Notes: generated by a model not told the origin, from the sequence alone. Positions 1-8,286 are shown, numbered from the stretch's first letter. The stretch is DNA of 63,884 nucleotides from Streptomyces adustus (GCF_009377175.1 NZ_VJZD01000023.1:1-63884); one strand, 5' to 3'. Numbers and translations: made by a program.

Positions 1-1023
1 CCATGGTGGTGCGGAGGCATCCGGGGTCCCGGGGGAGGGACGGCGGGGAGTCTCGGGCTGTGCGGGGCCCGCATTCGACGGTGTCGGAGGCAGGATGTGG
101 GGGATGGGCGTGGAGGCGTGCTCCTGGACGAACCGGGCGACCGGGGCGGGCATCCAGCCGGGCTCGGTGAGCCCTGGCGAGGCGGTGGAGGCTCGGCTGT
201 CCTCGTCCGCGCCGTCCGTGCTGGTGAGTTGGTCGAGAAGCTGGGCCACGGTGGGGCGCCGCCCGGGCTGTTTGTCCAGGCAGGCGGCCACCACCTCGCG
301 CAGTTCGGGCGGGATGGCCTCCAGGTCGGGCGGTTCGTGGACGACGCGGTAGTGCAGGGCGTGCGGTGTGCCGGTGCCGAACGGGCCGACCCGGGTGGCG
401 GTGCAGGCCAGCAGTACGCCGAGAGAGAAGACGTCGCTGGCCGGCCCGACCGGCTGCCCGGTGATCTGTTCGGGAGACATGAAGCCGGGGGTGCCGATCG
501 TCATGCCGGTGTGGGTCAGCACGCTGGCCTCGCTGGCCGCCGAGATCCCGAAGTCGATGACACGGGGGCCGTCGGCGGCCAGCAGCACGTTGGACGGTTT
601 GAGATCGCGGTGGACGATGCCGGCTGCATGGATCGCTTCCAGGGCCTCGGCCAGCCCCGCGCCCAAAGCGAAGATCGGCCGGGCCGGCCAAGGACCATGC
701 CTGGCGATCGCCTCCCCCAACGGGATGCCGGGGACGTAGACGGTGGCCAGCCAGGGCGGCGAGCCATCCGCGTCGGCGTCCACCACGCCGGCGGTGAAGG
801 CCCCGTTGACCCGCCGGGCCGCGGCCACCTCGCGGGCGAAACGGCGCCGGAAGTCACCGTCCTCGGCCAGCTCGTGGCGGACCGTCTTCACCGCGACCGC
901 ACGCCCGCCGGGCGAGCGCGCCAAGTACACCTGGCCCATTCCCCCGGCACCGAGTCGTGCCACGATCCGGTAGCGCCCCACCTGCCGCGGGTCCTCCGGC
1001 TCCAGGGCTTTGAACGTTGCCAT
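1..1023 (-). CDS. Serine/threonine protein kinase, partial (3' end outside window)
   Basis: This is a eukaryotic-type Hanks Ser/Thr kinase that phosphorylates proteins on Ser/Thr. Reading inward from the ATG at 1023, I see a glycine-rich loop GAGGMGQVY near residue 25, the ATP-anchoring lysine in VAVKTV, the catalytic loop HRDLKPSNVL near residue 134, the DFG triad as DFGIS, and GTPGFMSPEQ as the P+1/APE segment. The frame stays open to base 1, so the C-terminus is missing. After the kinase domain (about 270 residues) the visible tail is Pro/Ser/Thr-rich, as in cytosolic or membrane-anchored Streptomyces kinases. Whether a transmembrane or sensor domain follows cannot be seen. No partner gene is obvious. 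The minus-strand gene upstream lies about 325 bp away behind a terminator hairpin, so the kinase is probably transcribed on its own. Confidence 0.93.
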   Translation of the reverse strand, partial: MATFKALEPEDPRQVGRYRIVARLGAGGMGQVYLARSPGGRAVAVKTVRHELAEDGDFRRRFAREVAAARRVNGAFTAGVVDADADGSPPWLATVYVPGIPLGEAIARHGPWPARPIFALGAGLAEALEAIHAAGIVHRDLKPSNVLLAADGPRVIDFGISAASEASVLTHTGMTIGTPGFMSPEQITGQPVGPASDVFSLGVLLACTATRVGPFGTGTPHALHYRVVHEPPDLEAIPPELREVVAACLDKQPGRRPTVAQLLDQLTSTDGADEDSRASTASPGLTEPGWMPAPVARFVQEHASTPIPHILPPTPSNAGPAQPETPRRPSPGTPDASAPPW

Positions 1024-1160
1024 CCCAGATCCCCCTGTGCCCTGCTCTACGGCCCCAGACTGTGCCCGTAGATGGCGCATCATTCCCGACATTCCCCCTC
1101 ATGTTCAATCCAGCATGCAGGCAGACGGCTTGAGAGGTCCCCCGCTTCCCGAAACAGGAA

Positions 1161-1182
1161 GGGCGCCCCACGAGGGACGCCC
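1161..1182 (-). terminator. Rho-independent-type hairpin
   Basis: A 9-bp stem (GGGCGTCCC / GGGGCGCCC on the minus strand, one G-U pair) closes a 4-nt loop. It lies downstream of the membrane-protein gene ending at 1348 and upstream of the kinase start at 1023. There is no strong T-run, as is common in Streptomyces. Confidence 0.5.
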
Positions 1183-1347
1183 CTACGAGCTGGTTCACCG
1201 CCCACTCGTTGTCGTGCTCGTCGATCGCGTCGAGAGACTGCCCGATCTGTTGGCCGGCCCGCGCCTGGCTGGGCTGAGACGCCCGGATGGGCCCCTTCCG
1301 AGTGCGTACTGCACGGGAGTGCGAGGGACACGACGAGTGTGGAACGC

Positions 1348-2151
1348 TCAGGCTGTCCGGTCGACCACTCCCGGCGTACCGGCTCGGCTGCGGTGCCGGT
1401 GTCGTGTCCGGTGTCGGGCCCGACGCTGCAACAGGCGGGTCAGCCACCACACCCCCGGCAGCATGGCCGCCCAAGCCGACACCATCACGAGCGGCCCTCC
1501 CCAGCAGGCTCCGAGGAGGGCCGCGGGGATTGCGCACGCGGCAGCGGCCAGCGCCCCCTTGCCCAGTGGCACCAGCGTGTCGGGCAGACCCTCCACGGCC
1601 AGACGGCGCGCTCGGAGCACTGCTCGACCGCCCGCATACATGGCGAACAGACCGAGCGACACAAGCGCCAGCACCACAGCAGTGATGATCTCCGGCGCGG
1701 AGACCGGTGTGTCGCCGGACTCCTGGGTGACATCCCCGCGACTGATCGCGGTCGCGTAGTCGCGCCACATCGTGACCCGTACCTGATCGCCGGGACGCAG
1801 CCGCTTCAACAGCGGACCGGAGCCGTACAGGTCGACCTCTTTCGGCACCGGACTCGGCCCCGCGAGGCGAACGGTGAACTGCTGCCGCTTGCCCTCATCG
1901 ATGATCACTGTGCTTCGGACACTTGCCCGTATGGAGCGCAGACAGTCGGCGCGCGCGTCCAGAGCCGCTGCGGGTGTGCAGGCCTCGGCGGTGAGGTACG
2001 ACCTTTCCTCGGCCAGGGATCCCGGTATCTCGCCGACCTCCACAATCGCGGCCACCAGCAGACCTGCCCCGAGCGCGAAGGCGCACGACCCCCAGGCGCG
2101 GTGCAGCCAGATACGCAGCCTCGTTCGGCGGGCCTGGCGCGGGTCGAGCAT
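1348..2151 (-). CDS. Membrane protein of unknown function, 267 aa
   Basis: I do not recognise a named family. The protein begins with a basic N-terminus and a transmembrane helix at about residues 17-37. An extracytoplasmic-looking domain of about 120 residues follows, containing two cysteines and a motif around YGSGPLLKRLRPGDQV. A second helix (about 150-172) and a long hydrophobic hairpin (about 190-235) precede a very Arg/His-rich tail, expected in the cytoplasm. I chose the ATG at 2151 because AAAGG lies 8 nt upstream; longer in-frame readings extend into divergent sequence. It faces away from the gene starting at 2368, so the 216 bp between them should hold two promoters. Confidence 0.6.
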   Translation of the reverse strand: MLDPRQARRTRLRIWLHRAWGSCAFALGAGLLVAAIVEVGEIPGSLAEERSYLTAEACTPAAALDARADCLRSIRASVRSTVIIDEGKRQQFTVRLAGPSPVPKEVDLYGSGPLLKRLRPGDQVRVTMWRDYATAISRGDVTQESGDTPVSAPEIITAVVLALVSLGLFAMYAGGRAVLRARRLAVEGLPDTLVPLGKGALAAAACAIPAALLGACWGGPLVMVSAWAAMLPGVWWLTRLLQRRARHRTRHRHRSRAGTPGVVDRTA

Positions 2152-2367
2152 GTCGGTACACCTTTTGTCGAACCATTCACCGGGACCCCGGGCTGAGCAT
2201 CGTATATGTGCAGGTGAGGACGACGAACGCTCCCAGTTGCGCCCGTGGCCGGTTGATGCGGTGACGTGATCGCGCTGTGTTCCGACGGGCGTCAGTCCCG
2301 CCGGTCGAGCGTGATGCCCGAAGGGTGTGCGCGGTCGAGTCCGGCGTCGTCTGCTTGGATACCCGGG

Positions 2368-3117
2368 ATGACGACGAGTTCTCCTGTCCCCCGCACGGAC
2401 GACGCCGGCTCCGACCGTCCGAGGGCCCTGCTGGAGCGTGCCGCCACGGGGCGGGACAGTCAGGCTTGGAGCGACCTTTGGACGGAGCTGTATCACAACG
2501 GCTCTCTGGAGGTCGCCCATCCGCTGGTGCTGCACACGCTGGCCGACATGGCGCAGGGCGACCATGCCGACACGGCAGCTTCGGCCCTCCACCTGGCCGG
2601 CGCCCTGCTCGTCCAGTCCGACCAGCGACACGAGACCCGGAACCTGCGCCACCAGTACGCACCGGAAGTCGCACGCCTGCTGGGCGCCGCGAACCGCTGG
2701 CGGCAGGTCACCGTCGACCGGAATGACTACTGCCATCTGGTCGAGGCGGTCCTGAACCTGGAGGGCGACATCCACTGGGCGGAGGACTTGATCTGGGGCA
2801 TCGTCAGCGAGGAATACGAGCTCGAGTGCCCAGACCCCGACGGGTGCGCGTCGCTGTGGGTGATTATCGGAGAGCGGGGCTTCTTCAGTACAGCGGAGGA
2901 CCACGCCCTCTCGGACGACGACGTCGAGACCTTCCCTCTCCATCCGGCCGAACCCGGCACCCTGGAAGGTCTCGGTCGGCGCCTTTACGACCTTGCCCGG
3001 GCCGACGGCCATGAGGAGATCGCGCGCGCCTTGACCTATGCCTTCGGCGAGGCGACCTGCCCGGAGTGTGAGCAGCGCTTCTCCGTCGTCGGGCAGGTCG
3101 TCGCCCGTTCCGGCTGA
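2368..3117 (+). CDS. Hypothetical soluble protein with C-terminal CxxC, 249 aa
   Basis: This is an unrecognised, acidic and largely helical protein. Helical segments such as ARDSQAW and AHPLVLHTLADMAQGDH suggest short HEAT/ARM-like or TPR-like packing in the first 100 residues. The last 20 residues carry CPECEQRF, half of a zinc-knuckle pattern. The ATG at 2368 was chosen over in-frame starts from 2266 because the upstream residues read like divergent promoter sequence. No function can be assigned; orphan HEAT-like proteins of this kind are common in Streptomyces islands. Confidence 0.6.
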   Translation: MTTSSPVPRTDDAGSDRPRALLERAATGRDSQAWSDLWTELYHNGSLEVAHPLVLHTLADMAQGDHADTAASALHLAGALLVQSDQRHETRNLRHQYAPEVARLLGAANRWRQVTVDRNDYCHLVEAVLNLEGDIHWAEDLIWGIVSEEYELECPDPDGCASLWVIIGERGFFSTAEDHALSDDDVETFPLHPAEPGTLEGLGRRLYDLARADGHEEIARALTYAFGEATCPECEQRFSVVGQVVARSG

Positions 3118-3124
3118 AGACCGA

Positions 3125-3170
3125 GTCGGGGCTGTGCGTTCTCGAACCCACGACCTCTTCGCCCCAAAGC
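3125..3170 (-). pseudogene. tRNA-Pro 3'-half relic (possible old attachment site)
   Basis: On the minus strand the sequence matches the second half of a tRNA-Pro. It has an anticodon loop like TTTGGGG, a following stem strand CGAAG, the variable segment AGGTC, T-arm GTGGGTTCGA, and an acceptor-like AGCCCCGAC. The T-stem is broken: the returning strand is CGCAC where CCCAC is needed. There is no 5' half, so this is not a working tRNA. tRNA-Pro 3' ends are known targets of Streptomyces integrative elements (pSAM2 family), so the most economical reading is a decayed attachment site just past the stop at 3117. Confidence 0.5.
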
Positions 3171-3296
3171 AAATACGCGGGGCGCTCGACCTCGGGCTGG
3201 TGTGCCTCTCACTTACGCGCGGTCTGTTGACGCCGCGCTCCACACGGCGTTGGATCTTCCCTGCCCGTGCGGGTGTACGGGTAGAGAGCTGGGACG

Positions 3297-3836
3297 ATGA
3301 CCGAGGACGCCAGACCCGGGCTGATAAGGGTGGTGTACTTCCAGCAGACGTGCGCATCGATGATGGCCGGCGGCGCGGTACTGTCCGAAGGGTTGCTGCT
3401 GGTCTTGATCGGTGCGGCTCACCGGCTGGAGACCCTCCTGGTGGGAGCAGTTGCGGTGGCTCTTGTGTCCCTGCTGCTACTGCCGCTGCGCTTCCGTCTC
3501 CCCGCCCGGCTTCGCCGCACGTACGAGCATGCCGTGCGGATCGACAGCGCCGAAGAGCAACCGCACACCGGCCAGGACGCGGCGCAGCGGCTGTCGCTAC
3601 GGCGCACGGCCGGATTCGTGGGCGGAGTGGTCTGTTGGATGATGCTCATCGGCCTGGCAACGCATCAGCTGATGCCGCCGCTCATGCTGGTTCCGATGGC
3701 CGTGGTCCAGTGGGCGCAGTCCCGGGCGACCGCGAAGTGGGAGCGGGTGAACGGGGCAGACCTGTGGCAGACCGTGCCCGGGCTGCTGGGCACCCGAGGC
3801 CCGGTGTTTCGTGTGCCGGCCAAGCGCGGTATCTGA
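3297..3836 (+). CDS. Membrane protein of unknown function, 179 aa
   Basis: The protein is predicted to have four transmembrane helices in two hairpins. The first pair is at about 20-42 and 45-66 (containing ALVSLLLLPLRF), followed by a 40-residue charged loop. The second pair is at about 107-128 and 130-148 (MMLIGLATHQLMPP region). The ATG at 3297 follows GAGAGCTGGGACG. I do not recognise the family. It stands alone between the tRNA-Pro relic and another orphan gene, and nothing in the context suggests a role. Confidence 0.6.
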   Translation: MTEDARPGLIRVVYFQQTCASMMAGGAVLSEGLLLVLIGAAHRLETLLVGAVAVALVSLLLLPLRFRLPARLRRTYEHAVRIDSAEEQPHTGQDAAQRLSLRRTAGFVGGVVCWMMLIGLATHQLMPPLMLVPMAVVQWAQSRATAKWERVNGADLWQTVPGLLGTRGPVFRVPAKRGI

Positions 3837-4038
3837 AGCCACGGCCTCAGGGGCCGCCACTCCCGGCACCGCTTTAGGAGCGAGGTGGGGGGATACGTCG
3901 TGAGCTGCGGCTTCCGGGCCATGGGTGATCGCTTCGAGTTGCCTGTGACTCGCCGCTTTTCCTCGTGGTTCCCCGCTCGATCTGGCACGGTTCTGGCACG
4001 GCACGTAACTCTGTCGCCGCAGTGCGGCGTCCCGGCTG

Positions 4039-4521
4039 ATGATTGGCCCCATGGATGTTGTCGTTCAGCGGGTGCGCACGTCGTGGACGAAGGAGTCGCG
4101 CGGCGGCCCTGGAGCTGCTCGCAGAAACGCCGCACCAACGGCCTTCTCGCTGCCCCCGAGCTTGAGTACCGCCCTTCACGAGGTCGCCATGCGGGAGTCC
4201 GACTCCTTCGAACCCCGCATGCAAGTACGGGATTTGTCGGCGCCCGGGGCGATCCTTCGCGAGGTCGATGGGCTGCTGCGCGTGGACCCGCCGGAGGTGA
4301 GCATGTTCGCCATGCCACGACGCAATCGGCGCCCGCCTGCCGTTCGCCTGGCTCCCGGCCAATGGCTGCAATGGCTGATCAACTACCGGTTCGTCGGCAG
4401 TTGTGGCGGGGCCTGGTCCTATGAACTGGAAACGTTCAACATCGTCTATGGCTTTGCGGCACCCGACGTGTTTCTGGGTGTGCCGACACGCCGTGTAGAC
4501 GAGCGTCGGGCTCTGCGCTGA
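4039..4521 (+). CDS. Hypothetical protein, 160 aa
   Basis: I do not recognise this gene. The reading frame has normal high-GC codon bias and residue composition through the C-terminal half, which is rich in aromatic residues (QWLQWLINYRF, WSYELETFNIVYGF). The N-terminal 50 residues look less protein-like. A second in-frame ATG at 4051 (MDVVVQR) is equally plausible, and neither start has a clear ribosome site. It is possibly a remnant of a larger gene. Confidence 0.4.
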   Translation: MIGPMDVVVQRVRTSWTKESRGGPGAARRNAAPTAFSLPPSLSTALHEVAMRESDSFEPRMQVRDLSAPGAILREVDGLLRVDPPEVSMFAMPRRNRRPPAVRLAPGQWLQWLINYRFVGSCGGAWSYELETFNIVYGFAAPDVFLGVPTRRVDERRALR

Positions 4522-4736
4522 ACTCAGCGGCGCGGAATCTCTCGTCACCCACGGGCGACCCGGGACGAGAGTCCGAGTCGTCTCTTGCCGGCAGGACCTT
4601 CTGATCCGTAGCTCTGTAGAGATCAGTCGCTGACGGTCAAACCGGCCTTTGCGCGGCCTTGGCAGGGCGCTGTTGGTTGGGGTCGGTGCTGTGGTTGCCG
4701 TACTTCGCTGCCGTACAGCAACCGCCTGGGCCATGC

Positions 4737-5180
4737 TCATCCATGTAGCGGCAAGCTCGCTTCGTCGTCGCTCATCGCGGTGTAGACAGTGAGGCGGGAT
4801 GCGACGACATCGACCTCCGAAGGCCCTGCGATCCGGAGCCGCACCAACTCGGGGAGATCGGCAGAGCGGTCGATGAGACCGATGGCATCGTCAGGCCATG
4901 GGTGTGGCAGCCGCGGGAGGTACTCCACCGAGATCTCGTCGATGAAGGAGCTCTGGACCGCGATCGGATCTCCTGTCTCGACGTGGTGCAGATGAGTAAG
5001 CGAGATCACGACGTCTGGCTTGTGCGGACCCTCCCTGAGGAAGACATCCACACAGTCGCCGTCGTCCACGGCCCCGAACGAGACCCGTTCTACGAAGTAG
5101 CTCACGCACGGGGCAAGAATGCGGGCTGCTCTCAGGCAGCGGTTCTCGACGGCATCCTCTGCCTCGACTGCGTCACTCAT
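4737..5180 (-). CDS. Hypothetical acidic protein, 147 aa
   Basis: This is an acidic, single-domain protein that I do not recognise. Alternating hydrophobic strands (VDVFLREGPHKPDVVISLTHL, VVASRLTVYTAM) suggest a mainly beta fold. There is no signal peptide or membrane segment. It is convergent with the gene ending at 4521 and divergent from the gene at 5311, so it forms its own transcription unit. Similar small acidic proteins occur as immunity-like orphans, but nothing here proves that. Confidence 0.6.
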   Translation of the reverse strand: MSDAVEAEDAVENRCLRAARILAPCVSYFVERVSFGAVDDGDCVDVFLREGPHKPDVVISLTHLHHVETGDPIAVQSSFIDEISVEYLPRLPHPWPDDAIGLIDRSADLPELVRLRIAGPSEVDVVASRLTVYTAMSDDEASLPLHG

Positions 5181-5310
5181 GACGTGAGGCTAGGGCTCAC
5201 TGCCGGCCGCGTCGACTCCGACCATCAGTGCTTCTGTAAGCGATGCGCCGGTTCGCTGCTGGGGTTGCGGTACCTGACTGCTGTACCGCAGGATCCAGAC
5301 GGGGGTGACC

Positions 5311-5670
5311 ATGGAACGGCATGTGCTGGAATCGCTGTTGGCCGGTGATGACGAGGCGTCTGTGATAGCTCTGGCCACCCTCCGCAGCGGCGCCACCTAC
5401 TGGGTGGCAGACCGGGCACAACCCGCTGGCGTACATGCCGGAGTCTTCAAGGGCCGACTTCAGCGCATGCGGATGCACGGACTCGAACCTCTTGGGCTGG
5501 AACGAGCGGTGCAGCTCGTCAGTGAACATGGCCGGCCCGTGCGTACAGGGCTGATCGATGCCGCCGATCGGACATGGACCACCCTGATCTTCCTCACCGA
5601 GGACGGCAGTGCACTCGTGGCCTGTGCCGGCTGGCCGCTGCCGCTGGTTGCCAGGAAGCCACCGCTGTAG
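5311..5670 (+). CDS. Hypothetical protein, 119 aa
   Basis: This is a small alpha/beta protein that I do not recognise. It has no membrane segment, and the segment GRLQRMRMHGLEPLGLERAV is probably helical. The ATG at 5311 is preceded by GGGGGTG; a GTG at 5305 in the same frame is an alternative. It starts 131 bp from the divergent gene at 5180, leaving room for a shared promoter region. Confidence 0.6.
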   Translation: MERHVLESLLAGDDEASVIALATLRSGATYWVADRAQPAGVHAGVFKGRLQRMRMHGLEPLGLERAVQLVSEHGRPVRTGLIDAADRTWTTLIFLTEDGSALVACAGWPLPLVARKPPL

Positions 5671-5804
5671 GGGTTCGATCAACCTCGCCTCAGGGGCCTC
5701 GGACGCTCGAGCGGGTCCTCTGGTTCGCCGGTGTTCCCCGCGGTTCCCCTGCGGCTGCGGTAATGCGGTCGCTGATCGTCTGAAGCGTACGTACATTCAC
5801 TCCG

Positions 5805-6278
5805 GTGACTTACGACATCTCCTTTGTACGGGTGCGGCCGGGCCTGACGCTTCAGGAGACACTCGACCTCCTCAACGCCGACTTCGACTACGACGCCGAG
5901 CTGCCCGTGTACCGGCCCTCCGCCGGGGAGCGGGCCGAGTGGAACCGCATCCTCGATCGGGTCTCGCGGGACATAGGGTCGGTCGAGTCCGCGGAGTACC
6001 TGTACAGCCTGACCCTTGAGACGGTCGGCCCGCCGGGGCGGGTACAGCTCGACTACTGCGGAGACACAGCCAACATCGAGGTCGCATACGGGCGCTCGGG
6101 TCCGGAAGCGCTGGCACTCATGGAGCAGGCCTACCGTGTCGCTCGCATCGTCGAGGAGGAGAGCGGCCTGACCGGCCACGACTTCGAAGTGGATCAGCCC
6201 ACCCGAACGGGCGATCCCGCCAAGGCGGCCGGCCGACTGAGCCGCGTCTCCGACTGGATGCAGAGCCAGTTCGGCTGA
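5805..6278 (+). CDS. Hypothetical protein, 157 aa
   Basis: This is an acidic soluble protein with well-formed codon usage, starting at GTG 5805. The opening MTYDISFVRVRPG and the segment GRVQLDYCGDTANIEVAYG suggest an alpha/beta fold. The general shape (small, acidic, orphan, in an island) resembles immunity proteins of polymorphic toxins, but no toxin gene is adjacent and I cannot name a family. Its 3' end is overlapped antisense by the 3' part of the frame at 6118-6501. Confidence 0.6.
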   Translation: MTYDISFVRVRPGLTLQETLDLLNADFDYDAELPVYRPSAGERAEWNRILDRVSRDIGSVESAEYLYSLTLETVGPPGRVQLDYCGDTANIEVAYGRSGPEALALMEQAYRVARIVEEESGLTGHDFEVDQPTRTGDPAKAAGRLSRVSDWMQSQFG

Positions 6279-6501
6279 CGCGGGGAAACCGCTCGGGCTC
6301 GTCGGCGTCACAAAAGTCGTCGAAGAGTGTGTGGAAGATGCGGTCCAGGTTCTCGAACGTCGACGGGTTCAGCCACACATCCCGTTGCCAGGGCGGATCG
6401 GCCGGGGCCAGGACGGCACACCGACAGCATGCACACCGTGGGGTTTCGACAGCAGGCCCCGGATCGGAATAGCGCGGGCCGCCCGCAACCTCGGCGGGCA
6501 T
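6118..6501 (-). pseudogene. Truncated small protein, C-terminus replaced by antisense of neighbour
   Basis: The frame begins 1 nt after the stop of the upstream minus-strand gene (TGA then ATG), which argues for a genuine start and translational coupling. Residues 1 to about 76 look like protein: a cysteine cluster PRCACCRCAV near residue 22, then WLNPSTFENLDRIFHTLFDD. Beyond about base 6275 the frame continues antisense through the plus-strand gene 5805-6278 and turns into Arg/Gly-rich sequence typical of a shadow frame. The simplest reading is that the original 3' end was lost and the frame now runs on by chance. Function unknown. Confidence 0.35.
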
Positions 6502-7113
6502 TCACTCCCATTCGGCCGGCTTCGGCACGTTGTGTTCAGAAAACAGGCCGCTGGCTCGCATCGCCTCGGCGGCTCGCGGGTCCATCAGGAGGGCGAGTCC
6601 GTCGTTCCCCCCTGTGGTGTGGAGGGTGTGAACGCGCAGCGGGCTCCGCCCGGCGGCGGCGAGCAGTCGGTTGACAACGGCCAGGGGACGGACAGTCGCC
6701 AATGCCCAGGAATCCCCGTGCTCCCGGTCCTCGGGTCTCAGCACCACGTAGCGGGTTCCGTTGATCGAGACCGTGTAGTCGTCGGTGTCCCGGATCGTCT
6801 CCACCTCCAGGACCACGCCGCAGCGTGCCAGGGCCGGGGCCAGCGTCCGAAGGAATTCCTCGACCCCGCCCTCGGCCAGTTCCTCCCCGTCCGCCCAGAA
6901 CACGATCTGCTCGAGGAGAAGGCCGAGGCGCAGCGGATAGCTGCCGGCCGCGACGTCGGCCATCGCGGATCCGCGCTGCTCGGCCGGCAGGTGGTCCCAC
7001 AACCCGTAGTGGTTCAGGGCTTCGGCCAGTACGCGATGTCGCTCACCCCGCGACGAATCGTCGCCCGAGTCCTTGGGCCTAAATCGTCCGGCCGTTTCGC
7101 CTTCAGACGTCAT
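6502..7113 (-). CDS. Hypothetical soluble protein, 203 aa
   Basis: This is a soluble alpha/beta protein without recognised motifs. Segments such as LLEQIVFWADGEELAEGGVEE and LEVETIRDTDDYTVSINGTR show a helix-rich N-terminal half followed by a strand-rich half. ATG 7113 was preferred to an upstream frame-mate at 7146 because the extra residues are poor in coding character. It is followed immediately by the truncated frame at 6501. It is the last gene before the left attachment-site repeat, with its 5' end facing that repeat. Confidence 0.6.
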   Translation of the reverse strand: MTSEGETAGRFRPKDSGDDSSRGERHRVLAEALNHYGLWDHLPAEQRGSAMADVAAGSYPLRLGLLLEQIVFWADGEELAEGGVEEFLRTLAPALARCGVVLEVETIRDTDDYTVSINGTRYVVLRPEDREHGDSWALATVRPLAVVNRLLAAAGRSPLRVHTLHTTGGNDGLALLMDPRAAEAMRASGLFSEHNVPKPAEWE

Positions 7114-7191
7114 GGGCCGACGGTACCGCGATGATCCGACATGCAACGGCCCCTGGCCGTCTCTGTGTTGGGTCCGAACCCGGTATGTGGC

Positions 7192-7228
7192 TGAGGGCCG
7201 CCATCCGCAGTGCGGGTGGCGGCCCTCA
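7192..7228 (+). terminator. Integrase-type terminator hairpin at left element boundary
   Basis: An 11-bp perfect outer stem (TGAGGGCCGCC / GGCGGCCCTCA) continues into a 6-bp inner stem around a 3-nt loop. It closely resembles the hairpin at 32362-32398 that follows the truncated integrase, and it sits at a comparable distance from the gap-derived repeat. It is probably the surviving 3' flank of a lost integrase gene. Confidence 0.7.
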
Positions 7229-7331
7229 GGGGTTGGTCGCGGCGAGTGCCTGCCGGACTGTGCCGGTCAGGTGTTCGCCGCGACCGGCCTGGCCCCCGCT
7301 CTCCGACCAGAGAGGGGCCTGGAGTCGGTCG

Positions 7332-7377
7332 ACGTTCAGGCGGCCGGGGCCGGGAAGATCGGGTACTCCACGCCGGA
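7332..7377 (-). repeat. Left attachment-site repeat (gap 3'-end copy)
   Basis: These 46 bp match 42 of 46 positions of 32495-32540, which is the 3' end of gap. Read on the minus strand the copy encodes GVEYPIFPAPAA followed by TGA. It therefore preserves the GAPDH C-terminus with two substitutions relative to the resident gene (VEYPTFPAPAV). Similarity continues on the left (CTCCGACCAGAGAGG shared) and stops at about 7380. This is what integration into a gene's 3' end leaves behind: a displaced copy that restores the reading frame. Confidence 0.75.
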
Positions 7378-7585
7378 GGGCGCGTGGTCCGAGTCGCGTG
7401 TGGTGATCACGGCGCGACCAGGGGAATGGCACCTTTCAGCGTCTTTCACGGGTATTCACGACCTTTCGCGATGCACCCCCTCAGGCCCCCCTCAGCGACG
7501 GGAACTCCCTCGGGCCCCCTCGGGGGCCCGTCGAAGAGACGTGGAGGGAGGCATCTGGCAGGCGGATGTGGTGGGAAAATGACGT

Positions 7586-7612
7586 ACCCCCGCGCCGTCT
7601 GCTGGCGCGGGG
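7586..7612 (+). terminator. Strong GC hairpin inside left end of element
   Basis: A 10-bp perfect stem, CCCCCGCGCC / GGCGCGGGGG, encloses a 7-nt loop. A second shorter palindromic hairpin lies at 7512-7529. The stretch 7378-7946 otherwise has no convincing gene. It holds these hairpins, then an AT-richer segment (7670-7790) that looks like a promoter or operator region. Confidence 0.6.
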
Positions 7613-7741
7613 GCCGTCTCCCGCAGGCTGGCGCGCTTCCCAACGGCTCGCCTGGCGGGAGTTCTCCGGTGCGTAGTAACCGCGTTCTGTCTGCATCTCG
7701 TCTAACGGTTGCCGATGTAGAGAGTCACTCACTCGTTCTAG

Positions 7742-7755
7742 CGAACGCGCGTTCG
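7742..7755. promoter_or_regulatory. 14-bp perfect palindrome, candidate operator
   Basis: CGAACGCGCGTTCG is a perfect inverted repeat in an AT-richer, gene-free stretch 190 bp upstream of an XRE-like fragment. Its position suggests the operator of a former element repressor. No regulator binding it can be named. Confidence 0.35.
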
Positions 7756-7946
7756 ATATTGGCGTACTGCATCTAGCCCTGCGGCATATGACCGATGGCC
7801 GCGGGGCTGCACTCCCAGGTGGCAGGCGACGGGCCACCGTTGCTGATCGACTATGCCTCGGAGGCCTCCCTCTTTGTCGATCATGATCGAAAGAGGCGGA
7901 ATGCGGTTCGCGGGCATTCGATCAAGATCGCTTCGGTGTGGGGCGA

Positions 7947-8094
7947 GTGCAAGACCTGCCCGACGACGACACCTGGCTCCCTGAGCGGCGTCAGGCCATC
8001 GGCGATCGCATCCGCCAGGAGCGTCGCAGCCAGAGCCTCGCCCAGGACCAGGTCTGGCAGGCCGCAAGCGTCGCTCGCCGACTTCGTCTGCTGA
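7947..8094 (+). pseudogene. N-terminal fragment of an XRE-type helix-turn-helix regulator
   Basis: From GTG 7947 the frame reads VQDLPDDDTWLPERRQAIGD then RIRQERRSQSLAQDQVWQAA. This is the classic start of a Streptomyces Cro/C1-type HTH domain, with the conserved RRxxIGxRIRxxRxxxxLxQ pattern. After about residue 44 the recognition-helix region is absent and the frame turns into Arg-rich noise. No other frame restores it. It is a truncated relic of a regulator, probably the element's former repressor or a DNA-binding partner of the gene at 8310. Confidence 0.5.
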
Positions 8095-8286
8095 GCGGCC
8101 GCCCCGCGACGGGGTGCAGGGGTCGGCCGCTCCCAGTGCCGATGCCGATCCCGCCGACATCGGGGTCCTACTCCTGGTGGGGTGCCCGGCGTTCCCTCAT
8201 CAGCCGCCGCAGCGACAGCCCCGTCGAACACTGGGACGCGTTGTCCACCCTCGTGGGTGGAGGCGCCTCCACACGGCTGAAGCGGC

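Noticed and set aside
1110..1312. Minus-strand frame with protein-like segment QQIGQSLDAIDEHDNEWAVN between kinase and membrane-protein genes
   Set aside because: It reads well for about 45 residues, but has no credible start or stop, runs through the terminator at 1161-1182 and then antisense into noise; kept only as a possible gene fragment.
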